A stretch of DNA of 64,000 nt. It comes from Histomonas meleagridis (taxonomy: Eukaryota; Parabasalia; Tritrichomonadida; Dientamoebidae). The notes under the pieces are model-generated. The model saw only the letters and a list, made by a program, of their open reading frames with translations, searched no databases and was not told the DNA's origin. Position numbers and translations under genes: made by a program. This document shows, in pieces, positions 39,835 to 50,042 of the stretch. How positions within the stretch are numbered: position 1 is the stretch's first letter; every line of letters starts with the position of its first letter. The DNA lies in assembly GCA_020186115.1 (NCBI GenBank), contig WSYJ01000186.1:3207501-3271500 (forward strand), read 5' to 3'.

Positions 39835-42113
39835 AACTTGATATCTGAGTCGTTTTGATTAACTTTCCCGTATTGATTAAGTTTCTTTTTGGATAGTCTA
39901 TTAAATAGATGTGCTTGATTGGAAAAAAAATTTCATGCATAAGAATTTTGATACTTGAAAAATTTTTCAAAAATTAAAATTTAAAGAAAAACTAAGTTAA
40001 ACATATCCATTATATGCGCACTATATAGCTATTCATAAAAAAGTTAATTAACTATTATAATACTAAGAAATGACCGAAAAATCTACACTTTTCATCAAAA
40101 ATTTGTAAAATTTCACTAAATCAATCAATATGATGATAATAGCTTGGTAAATAAATTTGTTGTTGTAAATTAAAAATATTATATATGAAAATCTGTTTTT
40201 ATTTAAAAATATAATCTACATATGAAAATATAAATGAATAAAATTTCGGTGTTTTGGGATCAATTTTAAAAAAGTGGATTTTTTTCCAATATAAAATCAT
40301 TTTGATTCTTAGACACTCGAAGCAACATATGTATATCGGGTTGTCATTTGGATGCCATTGAAAAATATATAGTATAGGATTATTTTTTAAAAAAATATGT
40401 GATGATTAAAAAATTTCAATATTTTTTGATGAAGTTTTAATCAAATGAATATTTTGCAACCTTTTTGTTCTGAGGTATATATCGTAAGTTCAATATTTGC
40501 TGTTTCTGAAGCAAATAGCAAAATATCTTTTGCTAACACTCAATTTTTCCAAAGTGAAAAAAATGATCAGAAAATCGATTTTTGGAAGCTGGATCATTGG
40601 GGCAGGAGTGGGGAATTTGTACTTTTGCACGCAAATCCTGGAGGTTATCAATTCAATTCTTTACTTTTTCTGCATAAAGACGATCAAATAATCGGAGTTT
40701 TTGAAATTGAGAATTTTAGTGGAGGTTAATTATTTCTAACACATATTTCCGAATTCCTTTGTGGATGCACACTTTAATTTATTGAATTACATTTGTCAGA
40801 TTAAATAATGATCAAAATTTTTATAAATCCGAATATACGGATAGACAAATTATTAATTATTGGTTTTGAAAAATTCTGTTGTGGAGAATCCTATTTTTTG
40901 TTTATAAGTCCATATCCACATGTTTTCAGATGTTTTCACATAGAACTAACAGCTTGACCAATGTTTTCAACCCCTTTTTAACACAAAATATTTACTCAAA
41001 TTCATATATACATTTTGAACTCCTCCATGTATACTATACATTATATGCCAAAAGGTATTAAAGAAAACTTTATTATAACATTTGTAAATACAGTTGTTAT
41101 TGTATAATCTAGATTATGATCTCTAGATGTCATCCCTTTGGCTTATGTGCAGTTAATGGATTTTAAATGTTTGGGGCAAAGAGAGTAGTTCTGACTCTAA
41201 CTGCCAATGAAAAAATCTGATATCAGATATACTACAGAGGTGACACCACCAATTGTTATTACTAATAATCGATTGGTTCATATACCGACACAACCCATAC
41301 TTTTTGTTAGCTACATGTGCATGAATTATACCATGTATTAATTACCCCACAATTATCAAGGAAAATCTGATGGACAATATTGAGATATAAAAAAGGTGAA
41401 TTGGACTTCTTCATTCCATTAACGGTCGCACAAGATTTACGGTTTTATACCAAAATGCAAGCAAAGCTGTGAGTACAATTAATCATTAGTGTTCTTTTAT
41501 GCTTCTTTTTTCTTTTGTTTCCATTATAAAGTTCTTGATATTTTAGCTTTTTCTTTATTATAATTTTCAAAATGCATATTTTTTTCAGTTTTCAAATTGA
41601 ACGGGTCCTACTAAAATTTTCTTATGAATTTTAAATTTTTAATTCTTGTAATTGTAGGGAAAAAAGTGGGTATGTAAATCATTAAATTATAAATAGATGA
41701 AATGTCAAAAACATTAAAATACGAATTTTGAAACAAAAAAAAATCATAATTTATAAAAACATCATTTTTTATTAAATGTACACATCATATAAATAATTAT
41801 TTTAAAATTGTAATGAATGTAATTTTGTCTATATTTGATTTTTTTGGAAGCCTACTTATCATTTTATATAATACAAGGCATATTCCAGAAGTACAAAGTA
41901 CTTGAATTTCAAATATATTGATACTGTAAAAAAGAGTCAAACCAATAATTTAACAAGACTCATTTAGACATTTTATTCAAAACAAACAATTTTTGGTTTA
42001 AAACATATAAAACATTTTTTTTATCGCCAATATCGATTATGATTTAAAAGAAAAAGAAACTAAATGTGACTTTACTAATTTTTTAGATTATTACGCTTGT
42101 TCACAAAATCTCA
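39835..42113. other. Gene-poor region, 2.3 kb
   Basis: No convincing gene. An ATG-started frame at 40445-40729 (+, 94 codons) has text such as FVLLHANPGGYQFNSLLFLH that looks protein-like, but it has no recognised relative, so I do not call it. The stretch 41100-41400 has a more balanced base composition than its surroundings and no open frame; it could be a relic of something inserted. No inverted terminal repeats were found by eye. Confidence 0.4.
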
Positions 42114-43986
42114 CTAATAAATTTTTTTCTTATCATTTTTGTTATTTGCTTTTTTTTCATGATCATCGAGTAATTTAATTATTTCTGGGTTAAATTGATA
42201 CATAGCGATTTCACGAGGTTTCATAAATATTTTAAACCAATTCCAAAAATTATTTTTAAACATAAAATTAAATAAATAAACCATAAATTATATCAACAAA
42301 CATTCGTAGTAGTGGTATCAATTCCATCTTGTTCAAGAAGTAATTTCACCATTTCAGTACAACCATTTTCAATAGCAATCATAAGTGGTGACCAAAATTA
42401 TTTAAACATATTAAAAACATAACTTTGAAACTCTAAATCATTAAAATGAATCCAAAACAAAACAAAAAAATATTATGATGATTTATATCAATACCTTTTT
42501 GTTCAAGAAGTAATTTAAATATACCTGTACGACCAAATTCAGCAGCGAAAATAAGTGCGTTATTCAATATTTTAAACAAATTTCAAATATTTATATAAAA
42601 CCGAAAATTATTAAAATGAAAAATCAAACAAAACAAAAAAATATCTTGAGCATTAACATCAACACCTTCTTTCCCAAGAAGCATTTTAACCACTTCTATA
42701 AAACCATTTTTAGATGCAACAATAAGTGGTGTTTCAAATAAATAAAATAATTTCCAAATATTATTTGGAAATTGAAAGTTATTGAAATAAACTTCAAATA
42801 ACACAAATAAATATTTCGAGCGTTAACATCAACTCCTTGATCAAGAAGTAATTTAATTACTTGCATATTGCCTGATTCTAAAGAGTATACTAATATATTA
42901 TTTGGTATTTGATTGTTTTGAATAAAATGTTTAACAAGATATAAATTTCCAATTCTTGCTGATTCGTTAACAATATCATCATTAATATTCATACCATTTT
43001 CTTGAAGGAACAAAAATATTTTATAATTAAAAGATGTAATACATTTCTTTCCTAATTCTTCCAAATTTTTAATTCCAATGATTTTGCTCTCATAAAGATA
43101 TTTAAAGATATCTTTTTGATGGAATTTAATTGCTATTTCATATCCTTTTTCAAACGTTGAATGATTTTGTTCACATAAATGCATTATCTCTAAGTTTCCA
43201 CCAGCAACTGCATATTTTCCTGTATTTTTGGACATTTGCGCCATTAAGTAATAAAAATTTAAAGCATTTAACTGATCCGAAGAATGCAGCAAAATCAATT
43301 AATGTAACATTCTTTTCATTAATAAATGAATACCTTTCATAAGCTGATGGTTCAATATTTTGATTAAAATTAAATTCGTTTTGCGTTGATTTTTCTTGAA
43401 GTTTTTCAATCTCATCATATCGTATTATTTTAGCTAATTCATCAGGATTAATTCCTTCTTCAATTAGCTTCTTATGAAGTTCATATCCAGTCTTTGATGG
43501 ATCATCAGAATTATTTAGAATATTAATTTTGTTCTGTTCATTATAATTTTGATGTGTTTTATAAATAATATTTTGAATTTGATTAGCCATTTCATCATTA
43601 AAGAATTTCCCTTCAATCATTTTTTCAATGATATAAATTGATTCTGTTGTTCTCATTCTTAAAACAAGATCAATAAAAATATCAATGATCTTTTGATTAT
43701 CTTTGTTTATTTCTTGTTCTTTATCTTGAATTGTTTGTAAATATTTTAAGGATGTTTCTATTACATTTTTTTGTGCACAAAATGCATAGTAAATCAAATT
43801 ACTTATAATTAAATTAAATGAGGTTTGAAATTCAGAATCAAATAATTCCATTGTTTGTTGTACTGATGAATCAAGATTATTTTCATTTAAATTGAAAATT
43901 ATATGTTCAATTTTAACAAGTAAATCTAAATATTTATATTGATTCTTGTTGATTTCGTTTTCGTTGCTGGAGTTCTCCTTTTGCAT
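42114..43986 (-). CDS. Ankyrin-repeat protein with spacer-interrupted repeats, frame broken once
   Basis: Minus-strand paralogue of the gene at 29619-31438. It opens with ATG at 43986 (MQKENSSNENEINKN), a helical N-terminal domain, then ankyrin text (VTLIDFAAFFGSVKCFKFLL). At a run of five A (plus-strand TTTTT at 43225-43229) the frame shifts by one; a sixth A would continue NTGKYAVAGGNLEIMHLCEQ as in the paralogue. From 42812 downward, ankyrin blocks (TPLIVASKNGFIEVVKMLLG..., NALIFAAEFGRTGIFKLLLE..., SPLMIAIENGCTEMVKLLLE...) alternate with 80-81-nt spacers. A final block (KPREIAMYQFNPEIIKLLDD) ends at TAG 42114-42116. Confidence 0.75.
42222..42812 (-). repeat. Four 80/81-nt spacers between ankyrin blocks
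   Basis: Spacers at 42733-42812 (80), 42562-42642 (81), 42392-42471 (80) and 42222-42301 (80) separate 90-nt ankyrin blocks. Their sequence is related to the plus-strand spacers at 30.8-31.4 kb: RTTTnTTTG at the 5' end, TTTTAATnATTT in the middle, TTTAAA-rich 3' end. Stops occur inside them. Confidence 0.85.
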
Positions 43987-45012
43987 TTCACCAATTTAAT
44001 TTGACAAAAATAATTCAATCAATTGAATATGACGAAAAATGCAACCGGTTAACATGTTGGGTGACACTGTTTTGAAAAAATTGAATCGGAATCCGATTGT
44101 GTTTAACACGCAACGATAAAAACTGATTCAAAAGTGTTTGTGAGAAAATATTTGCTCATTCAATTGTGTTTCAATAAAAATAATTTCGCTCAAAATATTC
44201 TATGGAAATATAAAATGACATATACGATACAACAAAAATTTGAATGCTTCTTAATATTATGAATTAATTCAATTTTCAATCAACAATTCGTATCGTTGCA
44301 TTTAATGATGAATATTACCATACATCAAACCCACAAAAAAAAGTACGCTACCTTTTTTCACCGATACCTCTATGAATTCACACTAATATTACTCGAATTT
44401 ATCAATGCTTATGCATATTTTAATCAGGAGCTATATTACCGAAGCTTAATAAATCCAAAAAATTATAAATTTAATCATTTCTTAAAATTAATATTCTTAA
44501 TAATTTCGGATATCCATCATATTATAATATCTTTTACTGGTTGAAATTGAAGGGAGAAAATAAAATCTTCATAAGTTAGAACTGTATCAGTGAATATTAA
44601 ATCATTTTAGGTGCACCTAAAATGAACGGCTTCCAAAATTTTGAATAGTTTACTTGATTTTCAGAGAAAATTGAGAACTTTTGATATATTTTTATTCAAT
44701 CTCATTGAAAAATTTATGTTGATTAATAATTCGATTAATTCTTTAATTTTATAATAATCACGAATATAAATTATTGTTTAACTTATAATTTCTTGTTATA
44801 AAATTATTTTTAAAGTCTATTATTCATATTTGTTCATATTAATAAATTTCATTTTCGAGAAATAAGTATTTTATCAACAGCGATAATTTGAATTGTCCTA
44901 TTGCCATGTGAAGCTTAATTTTCTATCGGCAGTACAAAAAGTTATTTCATTACACATTATTCAAACAAACCGTCGAATCAGCCAAAATTGACAACACTTA
45001 CATTCATTCTGC
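43987..45012. other. Intergenic, about 1 kb
   Basis: AACCGGTTAAC at 44043-44053 lies about 57 nt before the ankyrin gene start. On the other side TTCATTCTGCATG (45003-45015) is an initiator running into the ATG of the transporter. Between them the only open frames are short and low-complexity. Confidence 0.4.
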
Positions 45013-46716
45013 ATGACCGACAAAACACTCAATTCTCCACTTATCACTGAAGAAGATTTACCACCTCCACCACCGCTTCGTCGTGCTGAGGCAGCACAAC
45101 CAATAGATGCAAATGCTAGGTTTGTTGATCCAGAAATGCCAATTGATCCAGCTGCTGATTATCCACCACAAGGTGCCGAAGCATCATCCCCACAAGGAAT
45201 AAACGTGCGTCCTCAACAACAATTTAAAGGAACATATGATGTTTATAACGTACTTTATAATGCAAATGTTTCACCAGCTAATTGGAGCACGTCATCGTGT
45301 GATATAACAGACAATTCTGCTGAGTTCTGGGGCAATCCTGAAACCTTTGAGCCAAACATTTATTCAAATCGTGCATATAGGATGAAACGCTATAACAACT
45401 ATGTTTTCTCCATTTTTTTCTTCCTCAATCTTATAGTTACAATAACAGTTGGATCTGTGGCCATCAGTAGGACCATCCGTTTTACAATTGGAAATGCGCT
45501 TGGCATCTGTTTTCTTTTTAGTTTTGTGTTCATTATACTTAATTTCTTATTCATGTGGTTATTCCCAGAGCTCTATCTTAAGATAGGTGTGTGGATTGAA
45601 CCTGTCTTTGGAATAATCGGAATGATCATTGGTTGTTGCTGCAAATTCTATCTAAGCATTGGATGGTGGGCATTAGTTATAGTTCTTGCCGTCTTTTATT
45701 TCTTCTTCACACGTCATAGTATTACATTTTCTAAGTGTTTATTACAAATGTCCATCCGTACCCAATTCTTTATGCATCCATCCAACTTTATCTTCTTAGC
45801 AAGTAACATAATCCTCATTACATTTGTTGCCATTTATTTTGGCTATTCATTTGTTTGCATTAGGTCAGTGTGGTCTTCCAGTGGTATCGCTGCCAACATT
45901 TACATGTTTCTGTCAATGGTCTGGATCATTAACACCATTACGAACATGGTATATATGTCATCTGGTTCTGCAGCATCAGCATATTATTACACAAATGGTA
46001 CAATTTATGACATTAAGTTCCCAATTTCTAAGTCATTACTTAGAAGCTACTTCTTTAACCTCGGTTCTGCAGCAAGAGCAGCCATTACAGTTCCATTATC
46101 AGAGTACATCCACGTTGTCGGACGGTTTGAAGCGCGATCAGTTTTTGACAGAATCTTTGCCAAAAACGTATCGTCATTTTTTGTGAACTTTATCAAAAAG
46201 TTATCGTATGTTGCAGCATTATTTGCCAAGCCGATAGACATCTTATTTACCTATCCAACACGCCAAGGGTTATTATATTCTAGTATCTTTGGAGTTCCAT
46301 TTGATGAAGGATGTCGTCGTTTTGCTGAAATCTCTGTTAAGAATTATTGTAATTTATTAAATGAGATCCAAACAATCGGATCAAACCTTGCATTCCATAC
46401 ATTGTCTAATGTAATTATTACTACTTACACAACATATGCTATCTTAAAGACAATGAATCTTCAAATGGAGCCAAGTGTAGATCGTATCATTTCTTCCAAT
46501 GTCGCAGCCCCATTAAGCATAGTGTACGCTTACGGAATCGCAATGGTCTTTAGACAAATGTTAAGAGGTCATTACGAAGGTTTGTTGTTGGGATTCTCCG
46601 AATACCCAATAAAACTTAGATCAACAAATAGTGAAATCGCAGAAACTTTCGAGCAACAGTTCAAATGGGAACTTCAGGCAAGAAGTTACTCAAACGAAAG
46701 AAACGCAGAGAACTGA
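45013..46716 (+). CDS. Choline-transporter-like protein (SLC44/PNS1 family)
   Basis: 567 residues. A Pro-rich cytoplasmic N-terminus (about 1-110, with LPPPPPLRRAE) is followed by about ten membrane helices. The C-terminal third holds the family's conserved block: YMSSGSAASAYYYTNG, then LGSAARAAITVPLSEYIHVV, a re-entrant-like IFGVPFDEGCRRFAEISVKN, and GIAMVFRQMLRGHYEG. In SLC44 members the corresponding text includes the GS-x2-GSL and YxxIAIxG blocks. Likely plasma-membrane or endomembrane; substrate unproven. An initiator TTCATTCTG precedes the ATG. Codon use is richer in C than in neighbours, suggesting good expression. Confidence 0.7.
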   Translation: MTDKTLNSPLITEEDLPPPPPLRRAEAAQPIDANARFVDPEMPIDPAADYPPQGAEASSPQGINVRPQQQFKGTYDVYNVLYNANVSPANWSTSSCDITDNSAEFWGNPETFEPNIYSNRAYRMKRYNNYVFSIFFFLNLIVTITVGSVAISRTIRFTIGNALGICFLFSFVFIILNFLFMWLFPELYLKIGVWIEPVFGIIGMIIGCCCKFYLSIGWWALVIVLAVFYFFFTRHSITFSKCLLQMSIRTQFFMHPSNFIFLASNIILITFVAIYFGYSFVCIRSVWSSSGIAANIYMFLSMVWIINTITNMVYMSSGSAASAYYYTNGTIYDIKFPISKSLLRSYFFNLGSAARAAITVPLSEYIHVVGRFEARSVFDRIFAKNVSSFFVNFIKKLSYVAALFAKPIDILFTYPTRQGLLYSSIFGVPFDEGCRRFAEISVKNYCNLLNEIQTIGSNLAFHTLSNVIITTYTTYAILKTMNLQMEPSVDRIISSNVAAPLSIVYAYGIAMVFRQMLRGHYEGLLLGFSEYPIKLRSTNSEIAETFEQQFKWELQARSYSNERNAEN

Positions 46717-47360
46717 TCCGACTTTTTGTTTGGTTTATTGTGGAAAAATTATAATTTTAGTAAAACAAACATTGGTCTGAAATTGTGTGTTTCATAAAAT
46801 TCGATAGGACAATGTGCATAAAGTTGTTGAGAGTTTGTTTAATGTTATCTTATGATATGAATGAGAATTGTTGTGATGTTTTGGGTTTGATATTAAATTA
46901 TTTTTTAAAAATTGGTATAAAACATTTTATAAAAGAAAGAAAATAAATTTGCAATATTAAAACTAATTATATAGTATTGACTGATGTAGCATTTCTGTGA
47001 AATAAAAATTGATTTATAAATATACAGAAATATTTTTCCATGAAAAAAAATTCTTTTTGCATTTCCTGTAAATATCAGACTAAAGAATCAATTATCGACA
47101 TATTTTTCAGTTAGATAGTTTGTATTAAAATGAACATTGTGTAAGTGCTTTTTATGTTTGAGAAGTGTTAAACAAGAATTATTCCATAAGTTGGTTTTCT
47201 TCATTTCAAAATTGAATTAATACCTGGTCATTCATTTGCATAAATTCGAATTTGTTAGTTAACTACTGAAAAAACTACAATATTGTAATTTGTTCAAAAA
47301 GTTTCTATTAAACAAGACTAGTCTTTAGAACGATAAAGCCACGTAAATAATTCATTCAGA
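46717..47360. promoter_or_regulatory. Intergenic with AACGATA motif and initiator
   Basis: No gene. AACGATA at 47329-47335 matches the Myb-bound motif described upstream of T. vaginalis genes, and TTCATTCAGA at 47351-47360 directly precedes the ATG at 47361 as an initiator. Both are before the UDP-glucose dehydrogenase family gene. Confidence 0.6.
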
Positions 47361-48515
47361 ATGAAGGGAAAAATCACCCTTATTGGCGTAGGTCGTCTAG
47401 GTATTTGCACTGCTTTAGTGCTAGAAAATTCTGGGTATGATGTTCTTGGTCTTGACATAGTTGAAGATTACGTCAATAAAATAAATAACAAAAAACTCGA
47501 AAGCCACGAACCACATGTGGTAGAAATGCTTGAAAAATCGAAGAATTTTCGTGTTACAATGGACATGAAAGAAGCTGTTGATTTTTCAGATATGATTTTC
47601 ATTTGCGTCGATACTCCAATCACAGGAGATAAACATGGGAAATTTTACGATGTTTATAAACTCAACAGTGTACTCACCAAAATTAATGAACTCAAACCAT
47701 CCAACAAAAATATTCAAGTAATGTGTACCGTTCTTCCAGGCTACATTAGAAACGAAGGTCGTCCATTAATCAAAGATTGCATCAACACGACACTCAATTA
47801 TAATCCAGAATTCATTGCCCAAGGATCAGTTATCCACAATTTCTACAATCCAGATGTCATTCTTATTGGCGCAGAGAACAACGAAACAGGCGAAAAAATT
47901 GCAGAAATATACAGAAGCTTTGTTCACAACGAACCATATTATGCCATAATGTCACCCGAAAGTGCTGAAGTAATGAAAATCAGTTTGAACTGTTTCATCA
48001 CAACAAAGATAGCATACGCTAACATGATCGGAGACATCGCAGATATGACCCCAGGAGCTGATAAAAACGCAATTCTTCAAGCAATTGGACATGATTCAAG
48101 AGTCGGATTAAAATGTCTTATGCCAGGTTGGTCGTTTGGCGGACCTTGCTTCCCTCGAGATAACAGAGCCCTCGCAGGGTATTCTGATATGATTGGTTAT
48201 GAGGCAAAAATCTCAAAAGCGACAGATTTGGCAAATGAACAACATATCGAAAAACAGGCCGAGGAGTATCTCGCAATGAACAAGGACACATATGTGTTCG
48301 AACACGTCGCTTATAAGTTCCCTTGTGATGTTCCAATTACTGAAGAAAGTGCAAAGATTAAAGTTGCTGTAATTATAGCTAACCATGGGAAGAAAGTTAT
48401 CCTTAGAGATCAGCCGCATATTTTGGATGATGCTAAAAGAATGTTCGGCTCCAAGGCAGACTTCATTTACGAGGACATATCTGTGTCCAGAGATCCATCA
48501 ACGATAGACGGATAA
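47361..48515 (+). CDS. UDP-glucose/GDP-mannose dehydrogenase family enzyme
   Basis: 384 residues. NAD-dependent oxidation of a sugar nucleotide to the uronic acid is the family reaction. N-terminal Rossmann fold: KITLIGVGRLGICTALVLEN, then FICVDTPITG. Middle: YNPEFIAQGSVIHNF, and MKISLNCF with the conserved lysine. Catalytic cysteine in WSFGGPCFPRDNRAL. The C-terminal domain is short (from about 300). The substrate may be UDP-glucose, UDP-N-acetyl sugar or GDP-mannose; I cannot tell. The next gene is a cupin, a combination seen in bacterial sugar-nucleotide clusters, so both may be acquired genes. Confidence 0.87.
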   Translation: MKGKITLIGVGRLGICTALVLENSGYDVLGLDIVEDYVNKINNKKLESHEPHVVEMLEKSKNFRVTMDMKEAVDFSDMIFICVDTPITGDKHGKFYDVYKLNSVLTKINELKPSNKNIQVMCTVLPGYIRNEGRPLIKDCINTTLNYNPEFIAQGSVIHNFYNPDVILIGAENNETGEKIAEIYRSFVHNEPYYAIMSPESAEVMKISLNCFITTKIAYANMIGDIADMTPGADKNAILQAIGHDSRVGLKCLMPGWSFGGPCFPRDNRALAGYSDMIGYEAKISKATDLANEQHIEKQAEEYLAMNKDTYVFEHVAYKFPCDVPITEESAKIKVAVIIANHGKKVILRDQPHILDDAKRMFGSKADFIYEDISVSRDPSTIDG

Positions 48516-48674
48516 AGTACAGAAATAATAAACGTCACAAAACTCTTTTTTCTCTACGTTTGTGGCTGTAGTTATAGTTCTTCAAGATAAAAAATCAAAA
48601 GAATTCATTTGAAAAGAAGTTTTTAAGGGATTTAAAAAAAGAGATTTGAAATAATTATAATTAATGATTTCAAT

Positions 48675-49124
48675 TTACTTGGTGAATTTGGGCTCTGTTT
48701 GAAGGAACTCTGCATCATGGCCTGTCTTAAGAGGTTCCTTGTTTTCTATCGTTTGGATACATATTATGACTAATGGTTCAGTACCTGTGTTCTTATAGCA
48801 ACGACTAGCACCTGTGCCAACACGAACAACAGAACCTTCTTCAATTGGGAAAACATTATCATCAACTTGATATTCACCGCTTCCCTTGATTACGATATAA
48901 ACTTCCTCATTTTCCTTATGAGAATGGAAGAAAGGAAGTTGAGCGCCAGGTGGAATAGATGTATATGAAATTTCAGATCCTGTTAAGTGAAGCTCATTTT
49001 GGATGAAAACTTTTCCTGGGATCTCCTTTCCCTCAAGTTTTAATACGTATTGATCAATTGAAGATGCAGGACCTACGTTTATAGCTGTGTAATTCTTTCC
49101 TTCTGAGATCGTTTTTACAGACAT
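48675..49124 (-). CDS. Small cupin-domain protein
   Basis: 149 residues, single cupin barrel. Motif 1 is HSHKENEEVYIVIKGSGEYQ, with two histidines and glutamates suitable for binding a metal. Motif 2 is weak (GTGASRCYKNTG). Resembles small bacterial cupins of unknown substrate. The cysteine and arginine near the motif-2 position replace the usual histidine. It lies tail-to-tail with the UDP-glucose dehydrogenase family gene (about 160 nt). A bacterial origin is an inference from family distribution. Confidence 0.8.
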   Translation of the reverse strand: MSVKTISEGKNYTAINVGPASSIDQYVLKLEGKEIPGKVFIQNELHLTGSEISYTSIPPGAQLPFFHSHKENEEVYIVIKGSGEYQVDDNVFPIEEGSVVRVGTGASRCYKNTGTEPLVIICIQTIENKEPLKTGHDAEFLQTEPKFTK

Positions 49125-49534
49125 TTGAAAAAAGTGAAGTAGAAATTACCGGCACTTTTTTGGAAAAAAAGGCATGATTATTCAGAAGTTTATGTTTGGC
49201 CGAGCAAGCGTTTTGAATTAAATTAATTCAAAACTTATTAAGAAAAGTTCTTCGTTCAATTTTTTTCACAAATTCCTGAAGGAGCACCCCAAAGAGGAAG
49301 TTTGGAGTAACCCCTTAGTGCACGTTAAGGGAATTTTGTGCTATTTTTTCCATAATAGTTTTCAATTAAAATAATGGTACCTCGATTTCGAAAATCTTGT
49401 AAACAGCTTATATGTTGGGGGCGCTGAATTATATAATAACAACATATTTATTTTTTTTATCTAATTTAATTAAATTTCATCGAATTTGATTGTTCAACCT
49501 AAAAAAAGATAAAATATTCATAAAATGTCTTTAT
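49125..49534. other. Intergenic, GAGCACCCC motif
   Basis: 410 nt. GGAGCACCCCA at 49281-49291 resembles the GGGCACCCC motif found before two other genes and lies about 157 nt before the cupin start. No gene seen. Confidence 0.4.
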
Positions 49535-49968
49535 TTAGCTCCTTGGCTTTTCCTTCTTTCCGAGCCATAAGGCAAGAAGAGAGAAACCTGCAACTTTGAT
49601 AACTTGGAAACGAACTCCTGGAAGATCACCAACGGAACGGTTGGAACGACCAAGACCAGCAACAAGTACACGATCGTTATCATCAATTAAACGAAGGGAA
49701 CCATCACGTGGAACGAATGCTGTGATGACTTTGCTGTTCTTTTTGAGTTGAACACGAACTGCCTTACGAATAGCAGAGTTTGGTTGCTTAGCTTCGACAG
49801 CGACCTTTGTGTAACAATACCTGAAGCCATAGCAACACCTTCTAATGGTGTCTTGTAAATTGTTGTGCTTTGCCTCTTCCTATATTTCTTGCTTGCCCAG
49901 AGGTTGTTTCTGTGTGCGACACGGAGCTTACGAGCTGCCTGACGACCGCATGCCTTGGATTTACCCAT
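49535..49968 (-). CDS. RPS23: Small-subunit ribosomal protein S23 (uS12), one-base frame break
   Basis: Eukaryotic uS12, a decoding-centre protein of the 40S subunit. The first part reads [16 protein letters not shown] ... [10 protein letters not shown], and after a break, in another frame, [17 protein letters not shown] ... [17 protein letters not shown] ... LGKKEKPRS and a TAA at 49535. The break is at the plus-strand TTT at 49806-49808. One additional T there would give the family's length and read through [16 protein letters not shown]. The remainder is perfectly conserved, so an assembly error is more likely than a pseudogene. Codon use is biased as in other highly expressed genes. Confidence 0.92.
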
Positions 49969-50042
49969 TCGAAAGGTCGGCCATCGCGCACTTTTACGGT
50001 TTTGGTAAACAAAACCGTTATTCTATCGTTTACGGTTTCTAA
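49969..50042. promoter_or_regulatory. 74-nt bidirectional promoter, RPS23 / CNOT11, with inverted ACGGTTTTG repeat
   Basis: ACGGTTTTG (49996-50004), a 5-nt GTAAA, then CAAAACCGT (50010-50018) form a perfect 9-nt inverted repeat in the centre of the gap. A further TACGGTTTCT lies at 50031-50040. The repeat is symmetrical between the two starts, consistent with one factor serving both directions. Confidence 0.65.

Noticed and set aside
40445..40729. 94-codon open frame on the plus strand
   Set aside because: Protein-like in parts but without family, promoter motif or neighbours; mentioned in the gene-poor region only.
41100..41400. Possible inserted element with different base composition
   Set aside because: No open frame, no terminal repeats and no target duplication seen.
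44296..44544. 82-codon open frame on the plus strand
   Set aside because: Chance frame in AT-rich DNA; composition His/Ile/Phe-rich without domain.
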